Source: a virus | DNA length: 38,689 nt | Virus record (IMG/VR): IMGVR_UViG_3300007735_000704 | Span: 1 to 38,689 of that record | Direction: 5' to 3' (one strand) | Shown: positions 23,051 through 31,300 of the stretch, piece by piece | How the letters are laid out: every line of letters starts with the position of its first letter | Numbering within the stretch: the first letter of the stretch is position 1 | The notes under the pieces: generated by a model | What the model saw: only the letters and a program-made list of their open reading frames with translations | What the model was told of the DNA's origin: nothing | The model's database searches: none | Position numbers and translations under genes: made by a program

Positions 23051-23813
23051 CCTCTTCCTGCTTGATCTGGGCTTCCTCGTCGGCCTTGAACTTGGCCTGG
23101 TACCAGACCAGCGCATTGATCAGGCGCTTGTCGTCCGCGGTCTGCTTGGCCTCGGCACGGGCCTTCGGCAGCCAGTGCTCAATCAGGCTCGTGATGCTCT
23201 CCTCAGTCAGCTCCCGGAGCTCAATGCCCTTGTGCTTCCCGACGTGCACCTTGACCTTCGACGCATCGTCCGCCGGCGGCTGCCCGCCGCCCGTAGTCTT
23301 GCGGAAGCTCGAATCGCCGCCAGCCGGTGCCTTGCCCTCAGCGCCCTCCTTGGCAGGCCGGTCCTGCAACCGCACCCACAGCCCGCTCGGGGCCAATGCC
23401 TCGCCGCTCTTGTGCGGCATGATCAATTTGATGTTCGCGTATGTCTTGCTCCCGTCCTCGCTTTGCTCGTGACCGATGACAATGCTGGCCGGGCGCCCGA
23501 GGAGGCTCTCCAGATCCAAGCTCTTGTTCTCGGTGTCGGTCAGCTTGCGCCCGAACCAGTCCTTCAAGAACTTGGTCAACGCCGCCTTCTCATGCAGGCT
23601 CGGCACCATCGGCTTGGTGAACACCACCCACGGCTGCACCGGGTCGCGTGAGTCGTCCTGGAGATCAATCTCAAACGCGAACTTGAATTTCTGCTTCACG
23701 CCGTACTGCGTCTCGTACTCCTTGAGCGGAGTCACGTCCACACAGACCGCCCGGCCCGAGAACTCGGGGCATGGTGCGAAGTCCTTCTTACCGCCTGTTG
23801 CACTGATTATCAT
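23034..23813 (-). CDS. SSB-like replication protein with ExoX-C-like domain
   Basis: The 259-residue protein has an N-terminal beta-rich domain (about 1-125). A Gly/Pro linker follows (KTTGGGQPPADD), then a domain like the C-terminal domain of exodeoxyribonuclease X (VKVHVGKHKGIELRELTEES). The acidic C-terminal tail (EEDDLNY) is typical of single-strand DNA-binding proteins, where it recruits partners. It lies in the replication block between small genes and the HTH/alpha-CTD gene. An SSB role is an inference from the tail and context; no exonuclease active site is visible. Confidence 0.6.
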   Translation of the reverse strand: MIISATGGKKDFAPCPEFSGRAVCVDVTPLKEYETQYGVKQKFKFAFEIDLQDDSRDPVQPWVVFTKPMVPSLHEKAALTKFLKDWFGRKLTDTENKSLDLESLLGRPASIVIGHEQSEDGSKTYANIKLIMPHKSGEALAPSGLWVRLQDRPAKEGAEGKAPAGGDSSFRKTTGGGQPPADDASKVKVHVGKHKGIELRELTEESITSLIEHWLPKARAEAKQTADDKRLINALVWYQAKFKADEEAQIKQEEDDLNY

Positions 23814-23822
23814 GTTATCGTC

Positions 23823-24038
23823 TTACCTTGTGTTGTTGTTGTTGTGTTGAACCGAGGCCTGTTTTTCGACCTCGGAAAGTTGCTTCGCCATCCTGGTGTA
23901 CTGATCCCAGTACTCCGGCCACGTTGACTTGATCCTGCGCAGGTTCTGCTCGTCGGCAACGAGTGCCGCGGCGCCCAGCTTCCGAACGAAGGAACCGCCG
24001 TATTCCATCATCGTCTCAATCGTTTTCTTGTCGGTCAT
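23823..24038 (-). CDS. Small phage protein with conserved WPEYWDQY motif
   Basis: The 71-residue helical protein contains ALVADEQNLRRIKSTWPEYW, a pattern I recognise in small phage genes beside replication proteins. A Lys- and Gln-rich C-terminus ends in an Asn tract (HNNNNTR). The function is unknown. It starts in an ATGA overlap and precedes the SSB-like gene by nine bases, which ties it to the replication operon. Confidence 0.65.
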   Translation of the reverse strand: MTDKKTIETMMEYGGSFVRKLGAAALVADEQNLRRIKSTWPEYWDQYTRMAKQLSEVEKQASVQHNNNNTR

Positions 24039-24184
24039 TTGGTTCCCTTTCCCCTCTTGCGTGTCCAGAAGCTGGTGAACTCCATCTTCTTGGCACGTGC
24101 TGCCCGGAAGGCTGCACCGACCTCACCGCGAGCCAGCACCCGCAGGCCGTCCCCCTCGCGCTGAATCTCTCTGGCCGATTTCAT
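24035..24184 (-). CDS. Very small basic protein
   Basis: This 49-residue gene starts at an ATG sharing a base with the preceding stop (TAATG). It encodes a basic, helical protein (MKSAREIQREGDGLRVLARG, then a Lys/Arg-rich tail). It is supported by the tight overlap at both ends, not by family recognition. The basic composition would allow nucleic acid binding. Confidence 0.5.
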   Translation of the reverse strand: MKSAREIQREGDGLRVLARGEVGAAFRAARAKKMEFTSFWTRKRGKGTK

Positions 24185-24429
24185 TATGCTCGGAACTTCA
24201 GGCCTTCGACCAATTGGATGCAGGTATCCAAGATCTCCCGCTGCTGCTGCATTGCCTCTAGCTTCTGCGCCCGCAGCTCCTCGATCTGCCGCAGCGCCTC
24301 GGCCAGCCCGGCCTCCAGCCCGCGGGCAAACTGCGCCGGGCAGACCTCGTTGGCCGGATAGATGTCTACCACCACGTCCCGGTTGATTGTAAATGCGACG
24401 GCGTCGACCATAGGTGTGGGTGTTTTCAC
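24184..24429 (-). CDS. Small coiled-coil protein
   Basis: The start is GTG at 24429, chosen because an AAAGGAGG lies seven bases upstream and the GTGA overlaps the previous stop; 81 residues. The C-terminal two-thirds is a coiled coil (GLAEALRQIEELRAQKLEAM, then QQREILDTCIQL). The N-terminus is beta-rich. No family is recognised. It belongs to a run of short co-translated accessory genes. Confidence 0.6.
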   Translation of the reverse strand: MKTPTPMVDAVAFTINRDVVVDIYPANEVCPAQFARGLEAGLAEALRQIEELRAQKLEAMQQQREILDTCIQLVEGLKFRA

Positions 24430-24758
24430 AGCTTGGCCTCCTTTGCTTCTCTCCATGCGTGAGATAAACACGCATCTGCTCCGAGATTTCTTGGGTTCTC
24501 AAGCCATTCGGCCATCGCATCTCCCGCATCCTCCAGTCGTTTGATGCGCTGAAGTAATGCTTCTTTAGGAAGGTCGTCGCGGGTGAACTTTGGATTTGTT
24601 AGTTGGTCAACGAACTCCTCCAGCCGCTTGATGCGAGCAAGTAGACGGTTCAACTCATCGACTGTATCCGCCCACGTTTGGCAGCACTCTCCACCGTTGT
24701 TTGGAGAGTTGATCCATTGGTTCAGACCCTCATGCACAAGGGTGTATTTTTCACTCAC
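24426..24758 (-). CDS. Small acidic helical protein
   Basis: The start is GTG at 24758, with GGGAGGTG upstream and a GTGA overlap with the previous stop; 110 residues. It has repeated short leucine-rich heptads (VDELNRLLARIKRLEEFVD and LLQRIKRLEDAGDAM) that suggest a coiled coil duplicated within the protein. The function is unknown. Both RIKRLE repeats align, which points to an internal duplication. Confidence 0.6.
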   Translation of the reverse strand: MSEKYTLVHEGLNQWINSPNNGGECCQTWADTVDELNRLLARIKRLEEFVDQLTNPKFTRDDLPKEALLQRIKRLEDAGDAMAEWLENPRNLGADACLSHAWREAKEAKL

Positions 24759-24961
24759 GGCTTCACCTCCCTCGCTTTCAGCATTGCGTCGGCAGTTTCG
24801 TAACAAGCATGAGCCAATTTGTTCGCAAAGAATGCGTCATAATCCTTTGCCATGATCGATAACAACCCCTGCAACGCCGCCGCTGCGAAGTAGTCGCGGA
24901 GTGAGACGTTTTCAGGAATCTTCTTTTCGTACCAATAGATGTCGTCAGTTTGTTGGTTCAT
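24755..24961 (-). CDS. Small phage protein with DYFAAAALQGLL motif
   Basis: The start ATG at 24961 has GGAGGAGG upstream; 68 residues. The protein contains LRDYFAAAALQGLLSI and ends ADAMLKAREVKP, a pattern I recognise in small proteins scattered through many phage early regions, with unknown function. It overlaps its neighbours by four bases at both ends. Confidence 0.65.
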   Translation of the reverse strand: MNQQTDDIYWYEKKIPENVSLRDYFAAAALQGLLSIMAKDYDAFFANKLAHACYETADAMLKAREVKP

Positions 24962-25305
24962 TTCGCCTCCTCCATCACTCCACACGGGAGCCAGTTCTTA
25001 CCACCGTCGGTGCTGTGTTCGCGTTCCTCAAGCCACAAGTCCCTGTCGGATTGCACCGATACCCAGCCGAGTAGAACTCGGTCCTGTGGGTTGCGCTTGA
25101 ATCTCATCCACGCCCCCAGCGGAACCTCATCCGCAGTCCACGGGCGTAGCTTTCCGGCGGGTTTGATGCGGTATTCTGTGTCATCCCAGTCCCACCTCGG
25201 TACATAAATCTTTACCCACTTTCCGTTATACCGATGTTCCACTTCCTTCCCATCCACATACGCCTGCATCACTTTGATCGCTTCGATTGTTTGTTCGAGT
25301 GTCAT
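24958..25305 (-). CDS. Phage accessory protein with DWDDTEYRIKP motif
   Basis: The 115-residue protein has an N-terminal helix and then beta strands (YVPRWDWDDTEYRIKPAGK), followed by a Trp-rich domain. I recognise the WDW...YRIKP pattern from early proteins of many phages; its function is unknown. It has ATGA overlaps with the HTH gene upstream and with the small gene downstream. It is probably a soluble cytoplasmic protein. Confidence 0.65.
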   Translation of the reverse strand: MTLEQTIEAIKVMQAYVDGKEVEHRYNGKWVKIYVPRWDWDDTEYRIKPAGKLRPWTADEVPLGAWMRFKRNPQDRVLLGWVSVQSDRDLWLEEREHSTDGGKNWLPCGVMEEAK

Positions 25306-25532
25306 TTGTTTGTCCTCCCATGCTCAATCACCGCCTGCACACCGCGGCGGCTGCATCCAACAGCCCGTGCAATCTGATCCCGGCTGGCTCCGTTGTCCCA
25401 CATCCGCCAAGCCAGACCGCTGTCGAAGGCCTCGACGGCCTGCGCTAGGCTGCGTGACATCTGGCGTGCCTTCACCTCTGCCGGAAAGCTGATCCAGCCA
25501 GCTTTCACTCCTGCGTCGATGTGCTCTCTCAC
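25302..25532 (-). CDS. HTH protein with GWISFP motif
   Basis: The start is GTG at 25532, with GGAGGG eight bases upstream and a GTGA overlap with the resolvase stop; 76 residues. The N-terminus has GVKAGWISFP and the C-terminus a helix-turn-helix (ASRDQIARAVGCSRRGVQAV). It resembles the 108-residue HTH protein encoded at 16795-17121, so the two appear to be paralogues. A DNA-binding regulator is the inferred role. Confidence 0.6.
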   Translation of the reverse strand: MREHIDAGVKAGWISFPAEVKARQMSRSLAQAVEAFDSGLAWRMWDNGASRDQIARAVGCSRRGVQAVIEHGRTNK

Positions 25533-25984
25533 TTGAGGCCCTCCGCGATCATGGCGTGTTCCAAGATCAAGACAGCATCGGCTGTCTTTAGAGTGATGCC
25601 CAATGACGGCTGGCGCTGCTGCGCTAACTGCTTCAGGTGGGCTTTCCAGCGCGTGCCGTGAGTCTTGCTGGTGCCGGCCTGTATCGTCTTCTGCCAGCGC
25701 TGTGGCGGAACCTCAATGCAGCGGGTGAGCATGGAGGCTATAAGACCATGAAGGAATCCGACGTTGCGCCCAAAGTTGAACATCGCAGAGCCCGGTGCGC
25801 CCTTGCCTCCGATGTACCCTCCCACCTTCTCGATGTAGACCACGTCACTCTGCGACAGGTAGTTGATGAGCACCTCCCGCACGTCGCCGTCGGTGTCTGG
25901 CATAGGCTCCAAAACAACTCGGTTGTTTGCGAAGTGCGCGATACCTCCGGACAGGCCGGGGTCGATAGCTAGGATCCTCCTCAT
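25529..25984 (-). CDS. RuvC-like Holliday junction resolvase
   Basis: The 151-residue protein has the RuvC-type catalytic pattern: D8 in LAIDPGLSGG, E52 in VYIEKVGG and D136 in TLKTADAVLI. It probably resolves branched DNA during phage replication and packaging. It starts in an ATGA overlap with the small ribbon-helix-helix gene and ends in a GTGA overlap with the HTH gene. Length and motifs fit the phage RuvC-like family. Confidence 0.8.
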   Translation of the reverse strand: MRRILAIDPGLSGGIAHFANNRVVLEPMPDTDGDVREVLINYLSQSDVVYIEKVGGYIGGKGAPGSAMFNFGRNVGFLHGLIASMLTRCIEVPPQRWQKTIQAGTSKTHGTRWKAHLKQLAQQRQPSLGITLKTADAVLILEHAMIAEGLK

Positions 25985-26118
25985 CGTGCAGCCTTTTTAA
26001 GCCAAGCAGCGATAGCCTTGTCGGCCACTGCCTGTAGTTTGAGGCCTGCCTGTAGACAGTAGCTACGCAGGGCTTTGTGGGTTTCTGTGCTCACGTTTAC
26101 GGTTTTCGGTTTGGTCAT
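25981..26118 (-). CDS. Ribbon-helix-helix small protein
   Basis: This 45-residue gene is below common size cut-offs. It encodes MTKPKTVNVSTETHKALRSY, then helices (LKLQAVADKAIAAWLKKAAR). An N-terminal strand followed by two helices fits a ribbon-helix-helix DNA-binding protein. The ATG overlaps the transglycosylase stop and the TGA overlaps the resolvase start. No toxin partner is seen. It may regulate transcription of this operon. Confidence 0.6.
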   Translation of the reverse strand: MTKPKTVNVSTETHKALRSYCLQAGLKLQAVADKAIAAWLKKAAR

Positions 26119-26447
26119 TTGAGATGCTTCTTCACCTTGGCCCAGTAGGCCTCGGTGGCAGATTTACGGTCACCTGCAGGACCGCCATTCCAACGCCGAG
26201 CCAACTGCTCGGTGGTGGCGCCCTTGCCGTAGTGCTTCAGATACGCCTCGCACACCGCACGGGCTTGAGCGCGATTGGTCATCTGCTGCCACTGGTAGTG
26301 ACTGCCGGTGAACTTGTTCACGTCGGCAACAACCGACTTGTGGATCTGAAGGCATCCAATGGCTCGGCCTTGGTCTCCGATGGCTTGGTCGTTGCCGCTG
26401 GACTCGACGATGATCAGTGCGCTGATCAAGTTGGAAATTGTGGTCAT
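26115..26447 (-). CDS. Small lytic transglycosylase (SLT-like)
   Basis: The 110-residue protein is a minimal SLT domain. It has a catalytic Glu in IIVESSGN (E15), then GRAIGCLQI and a C-terminal YLKHYG...LARRWNGGPAGD...ATEAYWAKVKK region. It cleaves peptidoglycan glycan strands. It has no signal peptide or membrane segment, so it may act after holin lesions or be carried in the virion. It is encoded about 20 kb from the holin-like genes, an unusual split. It could be the endolysin or an ejection muralytic enzyme. Confidence 0.75.
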   Translation of the reverse strand: MTTISNLISALIIVESSGNDQAIGDQGRAIGCLQIHKSVVADVNKFTGSHYQWQQMTNRAQARAVCEAYLKHYGKGATTEQLARRWNGGPAGDRKSATEAYWAKVKKHLK

Positions 26448-26448
26448 G

Positions 26449-26658
26449 TTAGAGTGAGGAACAAATCAAGACGCATGATGGCCTAAATGGATGTTTGTGC
26501 TTAGAACAGAACCGTTTCGCCTTATCTTTTGCTCTTTCAGGAGCATTCGCTTTTACGATGAATACACGTCGAACTGTATCCTTTGAGTGCACTTCAAATG
26601 TCGCAATGCCTTTGCTTGGTACGATATGGAACTCTGGAAATTGGATGTCGCTAATCAT
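26449..26658 (-). CDS. Hypothetical small protein
   Basis: From the ATG at 26658 this is 69 residues (MISDIQFPEFHIVPSKGIAT); an open reading frame continues upstream to a TTG at 26742. The protein is basic with two Cys and a short His-containing segment (CSKHKHPFRPSC). The region is lower in GC than its neighbours, which makes it a candidate for a recently acquired gene. No family or clear ribosome site was recognised; the real start is uncertain. Confidence 0.45.
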   Translation of the reverse strand: MISDIQFPEFHIVPSKGIATFEVHSKDTVRRVFIVKANAPERAKDKAKRFCSKHKHPFRPSCVLICSSL

Positions 26659-26752
26659 GGTTTGAAGAGTGTTGCGCGTTGTCCAGTCGCGCCCCTGTGC
26701 TCCGTATTCCTCACGAGCCGGATGTGCTGGTAGGTTCAGCAAGACCTAAAAG

Positions 26753-27022
26753 TCATCGCTCAAGGCGTCGTCCCATTAGACGATCATCAGCCAGCACCTT
26801 CTTCTTAATCTGGTTGAAAAGGCGTGACTGACCAATGGCCGATAGGTTGTTCCAGTAGCTCCAGATTTCAGCCGTGATCGAACCAGCAGGGCTGTGTTCG
26901 GCACCGTCAAATGCGTTGTTGAATGCGTTGACCACCGGCCAACCGCTGACGAACGCCTTGTTGGTGACTAACCCAATCAGTTCTTCGCGGGCGGTCTTTC
27001 CGGTCCAAAGTTTCTTGCTCAT
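26753..27022 (-). CDS. Hypothetical small protein
   Basis: From the ATG at 27022 this is 89 residues; a GTG at 27070 would add 16. It is mostly helical (TAREELIGLVTNKAFVSGWP, then LFNQIKKKVLADDRLMGRRL), soluble and basic at the C-terminus. The family is unrecognised. It is the first gene of the middle block, just downstream of the inverted repeat at 27073-27100. Confidence 0.55.
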   Translation of the reverse strand: MSKKLWTGKTAREELIGLVTNKAFVSGWPVVNAFNNAFDGAEHSPAGSITAEIWSYWNNLSAIGQSRLFNQIKKKVLADDRLMGRRLER

Positions 27023-27072
27023 GGTGTTGATCTCGTTGACGGGATCAATCTGCCACAGCCTCAAACTCACCG

Positions 27073-27100
27073 TCTACAGGATTTTACACTTCTCTGTAGA
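27073..27100. promoter_or_regulatory. Inverted repeat, operator or promoter candidate
   Basis: Arms TCTACAG (27073-27079) and CTGTAGA (27094-27100) are perfectly complementary with a 14-base spacer. The spacer contains a minus-strand TAAAAT, which could serve as a -10 element with a poor -35. It lies between the last gene of the right block and the first gene of the middle block, on the side from which the middle block is transcribed. Regulation of early genes is a possible role. Confidence 0.35.
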
Positions 27101-27140
27101 TTTTGAAGAAAACCCAATGTTTACGCGGGTCAAACAGATG

Positions 27141-27314
27141 TCACTCAGCAACGAACTTGGCGTCGAACTCGGCCCGCGGGCGCACGTAAATGGTGCCGTT
27201 GTCGATGCGGCGGTAGACCACCACGGGCCACCGAATCTCGCCCAGGCGCAACTCGGCGCTCTCTGCGACAACCTCGACCACGAGGCTCGGCTTGGTACGG
27301 CAGGAATACTTCAT
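27141..27314 (-). CDS. Hypothetical small protein
   Basis: The 57-residue protein (MKYSCRTKPSLVVEVVAESA, then VVVYRRIDNGTIYVRPRAEF) is beta-rich and basic. Its ATG overlaps the stop of the preceding gene (ATGA). I do not recognise a family. It ends the run of small genes that follows the polyvalent gene; about 70 bases then separate it from the inverted repeat region. Confidence 0.6.
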   Translation of the reverse strand: MKYSCRTKPSLVVEVVAESAELRLGEIRWPVVVYRRIDNGTIYVRPRAEFDAKFVAE

Positions 27315-27571
27315 GGCCAACTCGTGTAGACCACCGTGCCCTGGCCGCTTGCGTCGACCAGCTCGACAGCATTGACGCCCCGGAGTTTGGCCAGTGCTGC
27401 CAGGAGCTGCGTGTCGTTGTTCGCCTGCGCGATGCAGGTGCTGACAATGTCGGCGTCGTCGTAGGAGGCTGACAAGTTTTCCTTGGTACGGTCGCGCCAG
27501 ACGCGCACAACACGGCCATGAGAGAGCGGAACACGTCGCATGGACTCGACGCACGGGAACGAGTGTTTCAT
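27311..27571 (-). CDS. Hypothetical small protein
   Basis: The 86-residue protein has an Arg-rich N-terminus (RRVPLSHGRVVRVWRDRTKE) and a helical C-terminal half (IAQANNDTQLLAALAKLRGV). Its ATG overlaps the preceding stop by four bases. No family was recognised. It is co-translated with the two neighbours that share the same overlap pattern. Confidence 0.55.
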   Translation of the reverse strand: MKHSFPCVESMRRVPLSHGRVVRVWRDRTKENLSASYDDADIVSTCIAQANNDTQLLAALAKLRGVNAVELVDASGQGTVVYTSWP

Positions 27572-27795
27572 ATGTTTCTGGAAGTGTGCTTTTTGGGATG
27601 CGGGATGTCGTACATCTCGTTCCCCCCAACCTTGATCTCCGCGGAGTCAACGTGCACCACGTTGCCGGAGTCGAAGAGATGGACAATCCAGACGCTATTC
27701 AAACTCGGCCCGTAGTCGATCAGGAAAAGGCAGAATCCTTCGCCGAGCGGTGTGACCACCCAGATCGGTGGCGCACATTGATGGATGGCTGTCAC
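27568..27795 (-). CDS. Small phage protein with LIDYGPSLNSVW motif
   Basis: The 75-residue protein starts at GTG (27795, GTGA overlap with the fibre gene). It contains VVTPLGEGFCLFLIDYGPSL and SAEIKVGGNEMYDIPH. I recognise this beta-rich pattern from many small phage proteins near adsorption and fibre genes. The function is unknown. It may form a beta-barrel subunit of the virion or an auxiliary protein of the polyvalent gene block. Confidence 0.65.
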   Translation of the reverse strand: MTAIHQCAPPIWVVTPLGEGFCLFLIDYGPSLNSVWIVHLFDSGNVVHVDSAEIKVGGNEMYDIPHPKKHTSRNI

Positions 27796-28319
27796 GCCGG
27801 TGATATTTGAAGGTCGACCACATCCAGGATGGTGTAGATTTCAATGTCGCCGGTATTGGTCGCAACGCCAAGCCCATCCGGACTTTTCGCCTGCTGGGTG
27901 TAGTAGTCGAGCCGGTATGTGGTTGTCTTGTGCGGCTGGATACGCTCGGTCTGGTAGAGGTAGACGTTGGTCTGATTGTAGACGTAGGTGCTGACCGAGT
28001 AGCCGACCAGCACGTTGTTGGTGACGTCCCAGATGCGCGTGCGCGTGCCCGTGGTGCTGTGGAACGGGCTGATGACGCGGATCTGGTACTCGCCTGCCTC
28101 AACCGTGAACAGGTTGTTGGAAAGGCTCGTGATGATGCCGTAGGGGTCGCTGTGGATCGCATTCAGATCCCGGGTAGTCCAGGTGTTCGCCACCGATGCA
28201 CCACCGTTCACGCCGGTCGCCTTCTGGTCCTGCAGCGTAGCAATACGCAGCACCAAGGCGTCGACGTCCTTCCTGAGTTTGTTGATCAGGCTGGTGCTGG
28301 TCTGTGAATCGTAGCTCAT
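27792..28319 (-). CDS. Fibre-like protein with coiled coil and jelly-roll head
   Basis: The 175-residue protein begins with a short coiled coil (STSLINKLRKDVDALVLRI), then a beta-rich domain with the pattern TWTTRDLNAIHSDPYGIITS, EAGEYQIRVIS and TGDIEIYTILDVVDLQI. This resembles the trimeric jelly-roll (C1q/TNF-like) heads found on some phage fibres and structural proteins. It immediately follows the polyvalent gene with a four-base overlap. The role is inferred. Confidence 0.65.
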   Translation of the reverse strand: MSYDSQTSTSLINKLRKDVDALVLRIATLQDQKATGVNGGASVANTWTTRDLNAIHSDPYGIITSLSNNLFTVEAGEYQIRVISPFHSTTGTRTRIWDVTNNVLVGYSVSTYVYNQTNVYLYQTERIQPHKTTTYRLDYYTQQAKSPDGLGVATNTGDIEIYTILDVVDLQISPA

Positions 28320-31300
28320 TTGGCCTTACGTCGAAGAATTCTCTGGGCCTCGTCAAGGCTGGCCGCGATGCCGATCAGGCTGCCCGCGGGGCCGTAGAGG
28401 CGCAGGGAGCCCTTGGTCTTGCCCGGGATGGCCCGGTAGCCGCCCTGGAAGCTGTAGGCACCGGGCATGGAAGAGTCGGGCTGGGGCATATACCGGATGT
28501 CTTCCGATGTAGCCTTGAAGCGCTGCGAGAGCGGGATGACGTTGCCCTGTGCATCCTTGGTCACCGGATCGGCCAGCTTCACTTGGCTTGAGTCGGCCAC
28601 GTAGTAGATCCGCTCGTTGCCGGGCAGCTCGACGATGCCGGCCTTGGTCGGCTCTCGCTCCGCGCTGAAGTCGCGCATGACCATCCCGAGCGTTGCTGGC
28701 GTTGCTTGGAATACCGGAGTGTTCTGCGGGATGCGCAGGAAGACACGCTTTACCTCGGGCACAGCCTTTGTCGAGGACATGACTTTGGCAGCATCAATAA
28801 AGCTGGTGGCCAAGTCGGGATTGATCGGCTTCAGGTCCTTGGCATAGCCGCGCAGCTCCTTGATGAACTCCGGCACGTCCTCAATAGAACCCCAGTCGAA
28901 CTCGGGCAGCATACCGTCCTCGACCGAGGTGTAGCCCTTGGACGAGAAGTACTCCTGAGCAGCCATGTCGTCGTCGAACCTGCGCATGGCATCGTTGGCA
29001 ACGCGCAGACCTGCATCCAGTCGCACGGCCTCGTCACCCAGCCGCTTGGAGTAGTTCTCCGCAGCCTTCTGGTTGGTGGTGAACGAGAACGCCTCACGCG
29101 ATACGCCCGATGTCTCGCCACGCATCCGTTTGTTGAACACGTTGAACCCGCCTGTGGGCGTGCCGTGGTAGACAGGCCCGACGGTGTACCCCGCCGCCTT
29201 CGCAGCCTCATCGACCATCCGCTGCGCTGCCTGAGTGTCGCCCTTCTGCACCGCGGAGAGGTAGTCGGTGTCGGAGGGCATATAGCGCTGGGCGCCTACT
29301 TCGCCTTGGGGCTGCTGAGACGCCTCAGCGATGCGCTGCTTCGCTTCTTGTTGCAGCTTCACCGCAGTGTCGTAATCCACTGACGGCACCTTGGACTTAA
29401 CCTCGGCATAATTCTTCCCGGTGATCTGTGGGGCACCGGAAACACCGGGCAAGTCCCGAACCATCAGGACAACGTCGGGCTCGCCAGCCAGGTCGTACCG
29501 CCAGCCGGGCGGCGCGAACTCTCGATTGAACGGAACCCTGGCGACCGGGCGGAATCCCAAATTGCCGTAAAGGTTAGGAAGGAATCCATTGACGTCAAAG
29601 GCGTCTAGCGTCTGGGAGCGGTTTGCAGCCTCAGCTAAGATCGGCTTGATGTCGGCACTCGACTGGGGGTGCTTGAACACCGAAACAAGGTCGCCGTAGT
29701 CGGTGACTGCAACGCCGGCCAATCCGTCCTCAGACAGGAACAGCTTGGTGCTTGGGTTGGTGTAGAACTCGGTTCCCTTGTCGTCGACCGCAAACCCAAA
29801 CGGGTGCTCTACCTTGGTCCGCCGGATTGCCTCGGCGAAGTCTGATCCTCGAACTGCAGGGTCAACCCCGAACCGGCCGACCGATAGACGTCCGCCAATG
29901 TTTTCCTCGGCGCCTCCGGCTGGGAGGTAGCGGGCGGATTCTGGTCCCGCAGGTCCTCCCGGACTCCGGCCCGCATCAGGCCCGATACCTGCCGCACCAG
30001 CTCCTCCATCGTCGGCTCCGGGCCTTTGCCGGATTTGAGGGCGCTCTTGACCTTTGACTGAGAAGACATCGAAGACTCCTTTTGCATATTTTTCTGTGCG
30101 TTTTTCCGTCTCGGCGAACTTTTGCGCGAACTCAGGGTCGCCGTAAAGGTTTTCGGTCAAGAACTTTGCTGTAGCATCCAAGCTAGAATGTCCGACTGGC
30201 TCGTTCTTGATGATGTTCCAGGTCAACCAATGGATGTCGAAGGGCTGCGGCTCCCGCCCCAGCATCTCCCGCAACCATGGGCTTTCCGCGGCGATCTTGC
30301 GCATACCGTTCTCAATCAGCGAGTAGGCTGTCTCGGCTACCGTCTCGTTGTTGAGCATCCCACCGATGACCTTGTAGGCTCCGGTGGTGTCCTCGGGCAC
30401 ACCGTTGCGGTCATAGGCGAAAACCTCGGTGGAACCGCCTTGAGCCTTGCGGGCGGCAGCAGCCTTCTCAAGGTGCGGGAACCACAGATTGACAACCTGC
30501 CACCTGTCACCAACGAACACGTCATTGCGGGCCAGCGTTGCCAGAACGAACGAAAGCACCTTGTGCTTGATGCCAGCGCCTCCGAAACCCTTTTCGTTAA
30601 ACTGCCGGCGCATCTGCGGACCAGTGAGATCCGGATTGTTGATGATGCCAGTCAGCTCATCCCATCGACCGTTCCACCGAGACAGCATCTCGTGGAAGGC
30701 GTTGGCGTTCTGGATGGCATTGCGTCCTACCGAAACGTCGGGGAACTCCGACATCTTGGTGCTGACGATTTCCTTCCATTGATCCTTGGTGAACTTGTAG
30801 CGCCCCTCCACCGAGTCCTCGATAAGGCGCAGGACTTTCGGCTCACTGGTCAACCGAGCCCATCCAGCCTCTTGGTTGTACGGATCCAGCATCCGAGACA
30901 GAAGACCCCAGAACATATGCAAGGCCACCATCTTGGACGGTATTTGACCCTGACGGGCAAGCTCGTGGATAGGCTGCAACGCATTCAGACCACCGACAGC
31001 CGACTTGACCAGCTCAGGATTCCTTTGCAGACCGTCTTCAATAAACTTCCTGAAGGCGCCATTGTCCTGCACCCATTGCGCCAACCGCAATGGAGCTGGA
31101 GGCACCGAGGCACGCGAACCATTCAATGCCCGGCTGTAGGCTTTGATCCATCCATCAGAATCAAGTCCCAGGGCTGGGCTGTCTTTGACCAAATTCAACG
31201 CAGCATCCACCGCATTGAACATGGATGCGAACTTCTGCGGAGTGCCCGGGTTCAGGACGATCTTAGGCGATTTCGGGTCTGCCGGTTTTCCAGTAAGCTC

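Noticed and set aside
25981-26118. Toxin-antitoxin pair based on the ribbon-helix-helix protein
   Set aside because: Its neighbours are a transglycosylase and a RuvC-like resolvase, neither a toxin; a stand-alone DNA-binding protein is more likely.
28831-29211. Arg-rich 126-codon frame inside the polyvalent gene
   Set aside because: Composition is typical of a shadow frame over a well-folded ADP-ribosyltransferase region and no ribosome site or family resemblance was seen.
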